13,363 nt of DNA from Candidatus Neoanaerotignum tabaqchaliae (GTDB taxonomy: Bacteria > Bacillota > Clostridia > Lachnospirales > Anaerotignaceae). The stretch is taken from positions 1 through 13,363 of the forward strand of contig CAJFUS010000061.1 of the NCBI GenBank assembly GCA_904420235.1, written 5' to 3'. The notes beneath the pieces were generated by a model. That model was not told the origin of the DNA and ran no database searches. It saw only the letters and a program-made list of their open reading frames with translations. A program made the position numbers and the translations under genes. This document shows, piece by piece, positions 1-7,350 of this stretch; the stretch's first letter is position 1, and the number at the start of each line of letters is the position of its first letter.

Positions 1-19
1 ATTATAATTGAATTATAAT
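1..19. repeat. Perfect AT-rich inverted repeat at the symporter promoter
   Basis: Nine-base arms (ATTATAATT / AATTATAAT) are separated by a single G. The right half covers the proposed -35 box of the downstream promoter, so it could be an operator. It is made almost wholly of A and T, so chance occurrence in this AT-rich DNA is a real alternative. The window starts at its first base, so any extension to the left is unseen. Confidence 0.35.
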
Positions 20-37
20 TTTTAACAAGTTTATACT
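8..37 (+). promoter_or_regulatory. Candidate sigma-A promoter for the AGCS symporter
   Basis: A TTGAAT -35 box (8-13) and a TATACT -10 box (32-37) are separated by 18 bases. Transcription would begin near base 44, giving a leader of about 85 nt that contains the hairpin at 55-82. The match is good but not perfect, and upstream sequence is missing, so an earlier promoter cannot be excluded. Confidence 0.45.
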
Positions 38-54
38 GCGCAGAAGACTTGTAA

Positions 55-82
55 ATTTAGCATGAGGGGTTTCATGCTAAAT
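55..82 (+). other. Perfect 11-bp hairpin in the symporter leader
   Basis: Arms 55-65 (ATTTAGCATGA) and 72-82 are exactly complementary around a six-base GGGGTT loop. No U-run follows, so it is not a standard intrinsic terminator. It lies between the proposed transcription start and the start codon at 129. It could stabilise the mRNA, bind a regulator, or be part of a larger leader. I do not recognise it as a known riboswitch class. Confidence 0.5.
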
Positions 83-128
83 AAACGCCTAATGAATTTT
101 TCGGGCAATAAGAGAGGGGATTTATAAA

Positions 129-1673
129 ATGTCATTTTCAGAATTGTTTGCTTTTGTTATTAACTGGATCAACGATACTTTATGGAGTGCGCCTTTCCTT
201 ATATTTGTAATTGTTATAGGCGCATATTTCTTCTTTGGTTCAGGTCTTTTCACTTTACGTCATTTTGGACATATTATGAAATACACCTTTGGTAATGTAA
301 TAGGAAAAAACAATAAAGACAGCACAGAGATGAAGAAAGCTGAAGGCCAAATATCTCCTTTTGAGGCTGTGTGTATAGCTATCGGCGGCTGCGTTGGTAC
401 AGGAAATATAGCCGGTGTTGCCTCATCAATAGCCGTAGGCGGCCCTGGTGCAATATTCTGGCTTTGGGTGTGGGCTTTCTTAGGCATGATGGTTAAAATG
501 GTTGAGGTTACTCTTTCTTGTCACTATCGTTCTAAAAACGAAAAAGGCGACTACTATGGCGGCGGCACATATTATATTGAAAAAGGCCTTGGCAGACAAA
601 AGCATATGAAAGGTGCTATGGCTCTTGCAATGCTTTTTGCTATTGGATTTGTGGCGCAGTTCCTTGGAGGCTCACAGGCTTACTCAATAGCCGAGGTTCT
701 TAATGTTTCTTTCGGCGTAAATATGCTTCTTGTAACGCTTATTTATTCTATTGTTCTTTGGTGGGTTATTTGGAGAGGCACAGGACGTGTAGCTAAGGTT
801 GCCACAAGACTTGTTCCTTTTATGTGCGTATTATTTATGTTAGGCGGCATAGCTCTTATAATTGTTAATATAGCTAACGTTCCAAGTCTTATAGTTCAAA
901 TTTTCCATGATGCTTTCACAGGCTCAGCGGCAGTTGGCGGTTTTGTTGGTTCCACAGTATCAGTGGCCGTAAGAGAAGGCGTTGCCCGTTCAATTAACTC
1001 TAATGAGGCAGGTCAGGGTTCATCGCCTCTTATTCATGGTTCAGCCAACACTATCCACCCTGTAAGAGAAGGTCTTTGGGGAGCTTTTGAGGTATTTACA
1101 GATACAATTATTGTTTGCTCAATAACAGCTCTTGCTGTTCTTGCTTCAGGTGCCTACACAACAGGTCTTGGCGGAGCTACTCTTACAATAGAGGCTTTCC
1201 GCACTGTATTTGGTGCTGGCGCCGACTGGTTCATAGGAATTATGTGTATACTTTTTGGTATCACAACAACAGGCGGCTGGTTTACATATTACATATCCGT
1301 ATTCCAGTGGATATTTAGAAAACATCCAGTTGTGCGTGATAAAATATGCTGGTTGTTTAAAATTGTGTTCCCTATACCAAATATCGTTATAGTTTGGGCT
1401 ATAACGGCCGGTGGATACGATGCCGACCTGTTCTGGGCCATGGTTAATGTAACACTTCTTCTTCCGGTATTTTCAAACCTTCTTGCTCTTTTCCTTCTCA
1501 GAAAGAAGTTCTGGGAACTTCTTAAAGACTACAAAGCAAGATATATGGGCATAGGAAAAGTTGACCCTAATTTCTATGTATTCTATGAGGATGACCCTGA
1601 GGTATTTGCAGAGGAAGAAGCCATTCGTCAAGAACTTAAAAAAATTGACGAGGCTGCCGGACATAAGGCTTGA
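129..1673 (+). CDS. Alanine/glycine:cation symporter family protein (AGCS, AlsT-like)
   Basis: This is an inner-membrane secondary transporter expected to take up alanine and/or glycine with Na+ or H+. The 514-residue protein is strongly hydrophobic with many membrane-spanning stretches. It carries the AGCS family signature around the Asn-Glu-Ala-Gly motif at residues 292-295, preceded by GVARSINS and followed by GQGSSPLIHGSA and the NTIHPVREG segment. The early glycine-rich stretch GGCVGTGNIAG, a substrate/cation-site motif of the family, is also present. The C-terminus is a charged, acidic cytoplasmic tail. The length is normal for the family. The start at 129 is supported by a GAGAGGGGA ribosome binding site about eight bases upstream. 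The gene has its own promoter and terminator, so it is probably monocistronic. The exact amino acid and coupling ion cannot be read from the sequence. Confidence 0.95.
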   Translation: MSFSELFAFVINWINDTLWSAPFLIFVIVIGAYFFFGSGLFTLRHFGHIMKYTFGNVIGKNNKDSTEMKKAEGQISPFEAVCIAIGGCVGTGNIAGVASSIAVGGPGAIFWLWVWAFLGMMVKMVEVTLSCHYRSKNEKGDYYGGGTYYIEKGLGRQKHMKGAMALAMLFAIGFVAQFLGGSQAYSIAEVLNVSFGVNMLLVTLIYSIVLWWVIWRGTGRVAKVATRLVPFMCVLFMLGGIALIIVNIANVPSLIVQIFHDAFTGSAAVGGFVGSTVSVAVREGVARSINSNEAGQGSSPLIHGSANTIHPVREGLWGAFEVFTDTIIVCSITALAVLASGAYTTGLGGATLTIEAFRTVFGAGADWFIGIMCILFGITTTGGWFTYYISVFQWIFRKHPVVRDKICWLFKIVFPIPNIVIVWAITAGGYDADLFWAMVNVTLLLPVFSNLLALFLLRKKFWELLKDYKARYMGIGKVDPNFYVFYEDDPEVFAEEEAIRQELKKIDEAAGHKA

Positions 1674-1706
1674 TTTTGAAATTATAAAAAGTAATATATA
1701 AGTTTT

Positions 1707-1741
1707 ACCCTGTTCGTGTTAAAGTGAACAGGGTTTTGTTT
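1707..1741 (+). terminator. Intrinsic terminator after the symporter gene
   Basis: A nine-bp perfect stem, ACCCTGTTC (1707-1715) with GAACAGGGT (1726-1734), has a ten-base loop and is followed by TTTGTTTTATT. It sits 33 bases past the stop codon of the symporter gene. Confidence 0.85.
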
Positions 1742-1873
1742 TATTAAAAATAATTATAAACAGAAAATGTTAAAAATAGACTTTATGATATTTAGAGTTT
1801 ATAATAAATATTGATTGAATAATTTTGTTAATAAATAAAGCGAGAATATGGGAGCAGTATTTTTGCAGGGCAG

Positions 1874-1893
1874 TAAAGTTAAAATGAACTTTA
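1874..1893. promoter_or_regulatory. Inverted repeat upstream of the AI-2E family gene
   Basis: TAAAGTT (1874-1880) and AACTTTA (1887-1893) are exact inverted arms separated by six bases, about 50 bases before the start codon at 1946. It resembles a dimeric operator or a small leader hairpin. The surrounding 200-base gap is very AT-rich and I found no convincing promoter in it, so the function is a guess. Confidence 0.25.
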
Positions 1894-1945
1894 AAAAGGA
1901 TATTTTATATGCGGCATAAAAGTTTATATAATTGGAGGGTAAGTT

Positions 1946-3169
1946 ATGAAATTTGATTTGAAAAGATATGTTGCCCTTGGAGTTACACTTTTATGTGTAA
2001 CAATTCTTGGTATAATTATATATTTTTGTATAGGGAAATATGGAGCTTTTATAAATGCTGTTAAAGCGCTTTTTGGCATAATATCACCTTTTATATATGG
2101 CGGAGCTTTGGCTTATGTTTTGTCGCCCCTTTGCAATAAGTTTGAGGCCGAAATAATGAACCGTTGTTTTAAAAATGCTGCTTTAAAAACGAGAGCGAAA
2201 AAAATTTCCGAAAGACTTGCTATATTGCTGGCGTACATATTTTTGGCCATTATCATTTATATATTTATGAGGCTTGTTATGCCGCAGGTTATAGAGAGTC
2301 TTAAGTCGATAATAAACATAATACCGGAGTGGATAACTACTCTTTATGGATTTTATTTAGATATAGCCGAAAAATATCCTGATGTTGGCCAAACACTTAA
2401 TGTTTATGTTCAAAATGTTTATAACGGAATGAACAGCTTTTTCCAAAGCGGAGAACTTTTAAACAAGGGTATGTCTATTTTAAGCAGTTTTTCCACAAGC
2501 ATTGTGAGCTTGGTTAATAATTCGATTAATGTTATTGTGGCGCTGATAGCCTCTATGTATATGCTGGCGAGCAGAAAAACTTTTAAAGCACAATTTAAGA
2601 AATTTATTTATGCGGTTTTTAAAAAGAACATTGCGGAAGCTGTTATTGACGAGCTTAGATTTGTTGATATGTCATTCAGCGGGTTTATAATAGGAAAAAT
2701 TATTGACTCTTTTATAATAGGAATAATAGCCCTTGTAGTTCTTAATATAATGAAAATGCCCTATGCGGCGCTTTTGGCCATGATAATAGGTGTAACAAAT
2801 ATAATACCGTTTTTCGGCCCTATTGTAGGAGCTATACCAGGAGTTATACTTATATTGTTCACAAGTCCCATAAAAACAGTATATTTTATTATATTTGTAT
2901 TTTGCCTTCAGCAGTTTGACGGAAATATTCTTGGACCAAAAATACTTGGAGACAAGGTTGGAATACCGAGCTTTTGGGTGCTTTTCTCAATAATAGTTTT
3001 TGGCAGCATATGGGGATTTATAGGAATGATTATAGGAGTTCCGCTTTTTGCCGTTATAATGGATATAACCGCAAAGTTTGTTAACAGACGGCTTTCCAAA
3101 AAGGGTATGCCATACGACACAGAAAGCTATATGAGTGGCTTAGGCGAAGAAAAAAATTTAAATAAGTAG
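1946..3169 (+). CDS. AI-2E family transporter (YtvI/TqsA-like membrane protein)
   Basis: This is a polytopic inner-membrane protein of the AI-2E transporter family (formerly UPF0118). Members have been linked to autoinducer-2 export or to Na+/H+ exchange, and the role of most Firmicute members is unsettled. The 407 residues begin with membrane segments, have an amphipathic central part (about 110-200), and end with the conserved hydrophobic C-terminal half. Family hallmarks seen are the IIPFFGPIVGAIPG segment near residues 286-300 and the DGNILGPKILGDKVGI segment near 325-340. A lysine-rich cytoplasmic tail follows. Length is typical. The ATG at 1946 has a GGAGGG site seven bases upstream. 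It is flanked by terminators on both sides, so it is probably transcribed alone. The substrate cannot be told from sequence. Confidence 0.9.
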   Translation: MKFDLKRYVALGVTLLCVTILGIIIYFCIGKYGAFINAVKALFGIISPFIYGGALAYVLSPLCNKFEAEIMNRCFKNAALKTRAKKISERLAILLAYIFLAIIIYIFMRLVMPQVIESLKSIINIIPEWITTLYGFYLDIAEKYPDVGQTLNVYVQNVYNGMNSFFQSGELLNKGMSILSSFSTSIVSLVNNSINVIVALIASMYMLASRKTFKAQFKKFIYAVFKKNIAEAVIDELRFVDMSFSGFIIGKIIDSFIIGIIALVVLNIMKMPYAALLAMIIGVTNIIPFFGPIVGAIPGVILILFTSPIKTVYFIIFVFCLQQFDGNILGPKILGDKVGIPSFWVLFSIIVFGSIWGFIGMIIGVPLFAVIMDITAKFVNRRLSKKGMPYDTESYMSGLGEEKNLNK

Positions 3170-3176
3170 TAATAAT

Positions 3177-3315
3177 AAAACGCTTGCGGCGGCCGGCATA
3201 ATAAAAATCTGTAAAATTAGATTTTATTGTGTTGGTCCGGCCAATGCCTGCTTTGGAAATTAACAAAAGGCACTTTTGTTTTTCTTAAGTCAGGCTGTAT
3301 CAAAAGCGTTTTTTT
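3177..3315 (+). other. Branched structured intergenic element with a terminator-like closing stem
   Basis: Three nested or adjacent helices can be drawn by eye. The closing stem pairs AAAACGCTT (3177-3185) with AAGCGTTTT (3304-3312), and the right arm runs into a U-tract (3309-3315). Inside, arm one pairs GGCCGG (3191-3196) with CCGGCC (3237-3242), topped by 3200-3210 with 3219-3228, which has one bulged A. Arm two pairs GCCTG plus CTT (3246-3253) with 3288-3295 around one bulge, topped by the eight-bp hairpin 3262-3269/3273-3280 with a three-base loop. The result is a multibranch fold directly downstream of the AI-2E gene. It may be an elaborate 3' terminator, a 3'-derived small RNA, or a short palindromic repeat element. 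I recognise no named RNA family. Confidence 0.5.
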
Positions 3316-3318
3316 ATT

Positions 3319-3348
3319 TTGACAGAAAGTATTTATATATAATAAAAT
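3319..3348 (+). promoter_or_regulatory. Sigma-A promoter for cca
   Basis: A perfect TTGACA -35 box (3319-3324) is followed after 18 bases by TAAAAT (3343-3348). The start of transcription would be near 3355, about 30 bases before the cca start codon. The promoter begins just past the U-tract of the preceding structured element, so cca is insulated from the upstream gene. Confidence 0.65.
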
Positions 3349-3383
3349 TATGCTGAATAATTAATGAAGGGCGAGGTTTTAGA

Positions 3384-4586
3384 ATGAATGATATTATCCT
3401 TCCGGCGGACGCCGCTTTTATTATAGACAGCTTAAGAAAAAATGGTTTTGAGGGGCATATAGTGGGCGGATGTGTGAGGGACGCCATAATGGGCATAATT
3501 CCTCACGATTATGATATAACCACGTCGGCTATGCCGGAAGATGTTAAAAAAATTTTTCCGCATACATTTGACACTGGTATAAAGCATGGCACTGTTACTG
3601 TTGTGCTTAACAAAACAAATTATGAGGTAACCACATTCCGTGTTGACGGGGCCTATGAGGACTGCCGTCATCCTAAAGACGTAAGCTTTACTAAAGATAT
3701 ACATGAGGACCTGCTTAGGCGTGATTTTACAATGAATGCCATAGCTTATAATCCTTATGACGGATATACGGATATTTTCGGCGGCGCAGACGACATAAAA
3801 AACAAAATAATACGAGGCGTTGGCGAGCCGGAAGAGAGATTTAGAGAGGATGCTTTAAGAATGCTTAGGGCTGTAAGATTTTCAGCCCAATTGGGTTTTG
3901 ATATTGAAGAAAAAACATATAAAGCCCTTGTTGAAAACGCCAATCTTATAAAAAATATCAGTCCTGAAAGAATAAGGGAGGAGCTTACAAAACTTCTTTT
4001 ATCTAAATATGTTGAAAGACTTCCTATTTTGTGGCAAAGCGGGCTTTTGAAATATATATCTTGTGACCTGTATGAATCTGTATTAAAAAATGAGGAAACG
4101 GTTGTTAAAGATATTAAAAACTGTGTTAAAAATGTGCCGGCACTTTTTTCACTGCTTACGCGCTTTGTGCCGGATATAAAAAAGGAATTGTCAAAATATA
4201 GGTTTGATAACAAAACATTAAAAGAGATACTTGCCCTTAATGAAGCCATGAATAGGGAAGCATTAAACAATGAATACGATGTCAGGGTTATGTGCTGCAA
4301 AATGGGGCCGGAAACGGCAAGGCTATTTTATAAGATTAAGCAAGCTATGGGTCAAAACGAAGCTTTTGACGCTGAGGAAACTTTTGACAAAGTTATGGAT
4401 AGGGGAGACTGCGTATCTCTTAAAAATCTTGCCATTTCCGGAAAGGACCTTGCCGGTATAGGCTTTAAGCAAGGCAAAGAGATGGGCGAGACTCTTAATT
4501 ATTTGCTTCATGAGGTTTTAAAGACGCCAAGTTTAAATAAAAGAGAAATTTTAATTGATATGGCTATTGAAAAAAGTAAAAAATAA
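3384..4586 (+). CDS. cca: tRNA nucleotidyltransferase (CCA-adding, class II)
   Basis: This cytoplasmic enzyme builds or repairs the 3' CCA end of tRNAs from CTP and ATP. The N-terminal poly(A)-polymerase-type head carries the GGCVRD motif at residues 28-33 and the catalytic metal-binding pair Asp42 and Asp44 in DYDIT. The RRDFTMNA motif follows at about 112-119, and the nucleotide-selecting neck has PERIREEL near 190. The C-terminal body and tail are less conserved. At 400 residues it is close to the usual bacterial CCA enzyme length and lacks the HD-domain C-terminus of the gammaproteobacterial type. A split CC-adding enzyme or a poly(A) polymerase are sequence-similar alternatives that cannot be fully excluded by eye. 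The ATG at 3384 follows a GAAGGGCGAGG site. Its own TTGACA promoter lies just upstream. Confidence 0.93.
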   Translation: MNDIILPADAAFIIDSLRKNGFEGHIVGGCVRDAIMGIIPHDYDITTSAMPEDVKKIFPHTFDTGIKHGTVTVVLNKTNYEVTTFRVDGAYEDCRHPKDVSFTKDIHEDLLRRDFTMNAIAYNPYDGYTDIFGGADDIKNKIIRGVGEPEERFREDALRMLRAVRFSAQLGFDIEEKTYKALVENANLIKNISPERIREELTKLLLSKYVERLPILWQSGLLKYISCDLYESVLKNEETVVKDIKNCVKNVPALFSLLTRFVPDIKKELSKYRFDNKTLKEILALNEAMNREALNNEYDVRVMCCKMGPETARLFYKIKQAMGQNEAFDAEETFDKVMDRGDCVSLKNLAISGKDLAGIGFKQGKEMGETLNYLLHEVLKTPSLNKREILIDMAIEKSKK

Positions 4587-4625
4587 CATAGGCGGGCTAA
4601 ATTTTGTTTTTTAGAGGCATGGCAA

Positions 4626-4654
4626 TAATATTTAAATCCTTAGCTTCATAAAAT
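4626..4654 (+). promoter_or_regulatory. Candidate sigma-E (mother-cell sporulation) promoter
   Basis: TAATATT (4626-4632) fits the Bacillus sigma-E -35 consensus KMATATT exactly. After 14 bases, CATAAAAT (4647-4654) matches the -10 consensus CATACANT at seven of eight positions. The predicted start lies near 4661, about 30 bases before the CotS-like start codon. The consensus is established for Bacillus subtilis and its use here is inference, but the fit to a spore-coat-type gene is good. The same gap also contains an inverted repeat GGCAAT/ATTGCC at 4621-4626 and 4667-4672. Confidence 0.5.
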
Positions 4655-4690
4655 GTATAGCGGGCCATTGCCTGATATGGGGGATTAGCT

Positions 4691-5680
4691 ATGGATGAGA
4701 TATTCGAAAAAATATTGTTAAATGGGTTTGGCCTTAAGCTGAACTCGTCACAAAGGATTAGAACATGTCTTATATGCAGCACTAACGGCGGGATAGTTGC
4801 GCTTAAAAAACATAACTGCGACAGCCTTATGGTAGAGTTTGAGTCAGAGGCCAGAAATACTCTTGTTAAAAATGGATTTGAAAATGTAAACAGATTTATT
4901 TTAAGTGTTGAGGAAAATGCCTGTTACACATTTTCAGAGGCTAATTATACATTAGAGCCATATGTTCCGCTTTCAGCTCCAGATATGGAAAGTGAGGAAA
5001 CTGTGCTTAAGGCAGTTGACGCCTTGGCCCGTATGCACAGGGCCTCATTCGGACTGGAATTTGACGGCGGAAGAAGTGGCATAGGACGGCTGCCGGAACT
5101 GTTTAAAAAACGGATTTCTGAATTAAGGCACATAAGAAAAGATATAGCCAGACGCGGACAGTATGACATAATGGATATGGTTATAAAAAATAACTATAAA
5201 TATTTTTACGACAGGGCGCAAAGGGCACTTTTAAAGCTTACCGAGTCGGGATACCACAAGCTTTCGGCGGAAGCGGGCTTAAAAAAAAGCTTTTGCCATA
5301 ACTCGTTTAAAAGCGGAAACTTTATGCTTAATCAGTTGGAAGAGATTTTTGTGGACAGCATGGCAAAATGTGCCTATGATATTCCCGTTTTAGACGTAGC
5401 CTATTTTATAAGGCGTATGATGAAAGAGCCTGATTTTGACGAGAGATACGCAAGAAAGATATTGTATACCTATCAAAGCCGTATGGAATTTGGCCAAAGA
5501 GAGTGTTCTGTTGTTGAGGCCATGCTTTTGTTCCCTTGGAAATTCATGAGTCTTTGCAACGAGTACTATAATAAGCGCCGAAATTATTGCCTTGAGCCGG
5601 CTTCCGAAAGATTTATAAGATGTATAGAAGCCTCGCCGAAAGAAGAGAGAATTCTTGATTTCTTAGATAAATATGTATAG
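4691..5680 (+). CDS. CotS-family spore coat-type protein with degenerate kinase catalytic loop
   Basis: The 329 residues fit the CotS/YtaA/YutH group, which has an aminoglycoside-phosphotransferase (kinase-like) fold and is found in spore coats. The N-lobe has the strand lysine in IVALKK (Lys39), an acidic helix (Glu51/Glu53) and the phrase LEPYVP where CotS proteins have their hinge. The C-lobe has the catalytic-loop equivalent CHNSFKSGN. His203 and Asn210 align with HxDxxxxN, but the catalytic Asp is replaced by Ser205. Asp222 in FVDS may be the DFG-type metal ligand. VLDVAYFIRRMM follows, as in CotS proteins. An active phosphotransferase is therefore unlikely; a structural coat role or pseudokinase is more probable. 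The GGGGGA site before ATG 4691 supports the start. It has a candidate sigma-E promoter and is probably a separate unit from cca. Confidence 0.75.
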   Translation: MDEIFEKILLNGFGLKLNSSQRIRTCLICSTNGGIVALKKHNCDSLMVEFESEARNTLVKNGFENVNRFILSVEENACYTFSEANYTLEPYVPLSAPDMESEETVLKAVDALARMHRASFGLEFDGGRSGIGRLPELFKKRISELRHIRKDIARRGQYDIMDMVIKNNYKYFYDRAQRALLKLTESGYHKLSAEAGLKKSFCHNSFKSGNFMLNQLEEIFVDSMAKCAYDIPVLDVAYFIRRMMKEPDFDERYARKILYTYQSRMEFGQRECSVVEAMLLFPWKFMSLCNEYYNKRRNYCLEPASERFIRCIEASPKEERILDFLDKYV

Positions 5681-5696
5681 GACAACAGAAAAATTT

Positions 5697-5723
5697 GCCG
5701 CTTTGTGATTTTTCGCAGGCGGC
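5697..5723 (+). terminator. Hairpin after the CotS-like gene, possible weak terminator
   Basis: GCCGC (5697-5701) pairs with GCGGC (5719-5723), and inside it TGTGA (5704-5708) pairs with TCGCA (5713-5717) around a TTTT loop. The tail is only TTTGCGATTTAA, so termination may be inefficient. A competing hairpin, TCGCA with TGCGA at 5726-5730, uses the same right-hand segment. It starts 17 bases past the stop codon. Confidence 0.4.
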
Positions 5724-5772
5724 TTTGCGATTTAATGAGGAATATTATGTTAATTTAAAACTATAATTTTTC

Positions 5773-5801
5773 TTGCTCTTTTATTGAAAAAATAATAGAA
5801 T
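5773..5801 (+). promoter_or_regulatory. Candidate promoter for the PEGA-protein/phosphoglucomutase unit
   Basis: TTGCTC (5773-5778) and TAGAAT (5796-5801) are 17 bases apart. An alternative pair is TTGAAA (5784-5789) with TGTAAA (5807-5812), also 17 apart. An imperfect 20-base palindrome with GTGTAT/ATACAC arms lies at 5813-5832, where the start of transcription and early leader would be. Confidence 0.4.
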
Positions 5802-5812
5802 ATATCTGTAAA

Positions 5813-5832
5813 GTGTATTACTAATTATACAC
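5813..5832. repeat. Imperfect palindrome near the PEGA-protein transcription start
   Basis: Six-base arms GTGTAT (5813-5818) and ATACAC (5827-5832) enclose eight bases, and two of the four inner pairs also match. Its position just after the candidate -10 box would suit a repressor operator. It could also be chance in AT-rich sequence. Confidence 0.3.
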
Positions 5833-5860
5833 CTTTAATTAAATGATAAAGGGTGATTTT

Positions 5861-7327
5861 ATGGGCTCTTACCATTTTGAAAAAGATAACGGTGATTTTG
5901 GCGAGACACGCAGAATAGATGGAATAAATAAAGAGATACAGAATATAGAAAGCGGCGGCAATAAAAAACGCCATGATTCGGACAGGCTGTTTTCAATAGA
6001 AAACAGAGATAAGGAACCGTCCTTAAGTTTTTCTTTTAAAACTATCATTATATTTGTAGTTATAGGAATTATTGTTATGGCCGGATTTGCCTTTTTGTTT
6101 TTTAATATTGTAAGTGGAAGAAACGGTCAAAACAATATTGATGACAACAACGGCGCTTTGGTTAACAGTGGAAGTAATGAAGAAACAGATAATCAAAATT
6201 TTATATCCTGCGCGGTTGTGTCAAAGGTTCTTGGCAAAAAAATTGACATTAACAGAATCAGTGGTGAAAGCGAGACTCTTCAGGTATCAAACAGCACAGT
6301 TATAACAGACGCAAATGGCAGAAGGATATCTCTTGGCGACATTGAGACAGGCGATGTAATAAGCGTTATCTTATCGGACGACGGTGCTGTAAGCGAGATA
6401 AGCTTTCCGGACGACATATGGCAGTACAGCATGGTTAACGGAATTAATGTTGATATAGATAAGATGAGAGCTGAATATGACGGTCAGATTTATTCTTACA
6501 ACGATGACACAGTTTTTTCATATATGGGAAATGAAATATATCCAGGGGATGTGTCTGAAACGGACATAGTGTCAATTTACGGCAAAGGACAAAACATTAT
6601 AAGCCTTAAAGTGAATAAATATCATGGATATGCTGTTTTAAAAAATTCTGATAAAATAAACGATATGCAAATTAAGGTGGATTTTGAGGAAATAGAGGTT
6701 CCGGAAAGCATGGTTATACCTTTGGCGGCAGGTAAACATACTATTCTTGTTTCGGGTAGCAATATTGACGATTATATGTCTGAAATTGATGTTGGCGACA
6801 ACGAGAATATTGAGATTGACCTTTCGGAAGCCGCTAAGTCGCCTCATATAGTGCTTAACGTAAATGTTTCTAATTATAATGTTTTTATAAACGGTCAGGA
6901 ATATCCGCAAAACACAACCGAGGTGGCCGTTGAAAGCGGGGTTTATGATATAAGAATAACGTCCGAGGGATATAGAGACTTTACGAGAAAAGTTGACTGC
7001 TCCAACGGAAGCGTAAATATAGATATAAAACTTGAGAAAATACAAAATGAGCAAAACACCTCTGGAAGCATAATAAGCGGAGAACCGCCTAAAAATTCAA
7101 ATGAAAAGCCTGTTGATGTTAAAGAAGGAAATCTTACTATTATGACGGACCCAGGCTGGATGAGAGTTTATGTTGACGGAGAGTATGTAGGCGTGTCGCC
7201 GGTTATGGTTAAGCTTGAATATGGAGAACATACGGTTAGAGCCGTTGATTCAAACAATGACGACAATATGGAGGAAGTTAAGGTTACAGTTGACGGACCT
7301 GATAAAACGGTTACCGTGGAGTTTTAA
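5861..7327 (+). CDS. Membrane-anchored PEGA-domain protein
   Basis: The 488 residues begin with a charged, hydrophilic cytoplasmic part of about 60 residues. One transmembrane helix follows at about 61-84, and the rest is a large extracytoplasmic region. After the helix comes an Asn/Asp-rich linker, then two similar small beta units (about 130-250), each ending in a pattern like GDxIETGDVISV. Next is a partial PEGA-like segment (about 280-320) and two PEGA domains (about 331-393 and 423-488). The last has the typical VYVDGEYVGVSPVMVKLEYGEHTV pattern in pieces. PEGA domains occur in surface proteins, often with an envelope-binding role; the ligand here is unknown. An ATG 18 bases upstream is in frame, but only the ATG at 5861 has a ribosome binding site (AAAGGGTGA), so I prefer 5861. 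The phosphoglucomutase gene follows after 23 bases. Confidence 0.8.
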   Translation: MGSYHFEKDNGDFGETRRIDGINKEIQNIESGGNKKRHDSDRLFSIENRDKEPSLSFSFKTIIIFVVIGIIVMAGFAFLFFNIVSGRNGQNNIDDNNGALVNSGSNEETDNQNFISCAVVSKVLGKKIDINRISGESETLQVSNSTVITDANGRRISLGDIETGDVISVILSDDGAVSEISFPDDIWQYSMVNGINVDIDKMRAEYDGQIYSYNDDTVFSYMGNEIYPGDVSETDIVSIYGKGQNIISLKVNKYHGYAVLKNSDKINDMQIKVDFEEIEVPESMVIPLAAGKHTILVSGSNIDDYMSEIDVGDNENIEIDLSEAAKSPHIVLNVNVSNYNVFINGQEYPQNTTEVAVESGVYDIRITSEGYRDFTRKVDCSNGSVNIDIKLEKIQNEQNTSGSIISGEPPKNSNEKPVDVKEGNLTIMTDPGWMRVYVDGEYVGVSPVMVKLEYGEHTVRAVDSNNDDNMEEVKVTVDGPDKTVTVEF

Positions 7328-7350
7328 AATAAAGGGGAGGCTTGATTTAA

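Noticed and set aside
44..128. Glycine riboswitch or T-box before the symporter gene
   Set aside because: The leader is too short and lacks the conserved glycine-aptamer or T-box sequence blocks; only one hairpin is seen.
3177..3315. Transposon-like element (MITE) between the AI-2E gene and cca
   Set aside because: The outer inverted arms fit a terminator with a U-tract, no target duplication is evident, and no second copy is seen in this window. A genome search would be needed to revive the idea.
3755..4300. 181-codon open frame on the minus strand inside cca
   Set aside because: It lies fully inside a well-supported gene, has no recognisable protein features, and is explained by codon bias of the opposite strand.
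5843..5860. Upstream in-frame ATG for the PEGA-domain protein
   Set aside because: No ribosome binding site precedes 5843, whereas AAAGGGTGA stands seven bases before the ATG at 5861.
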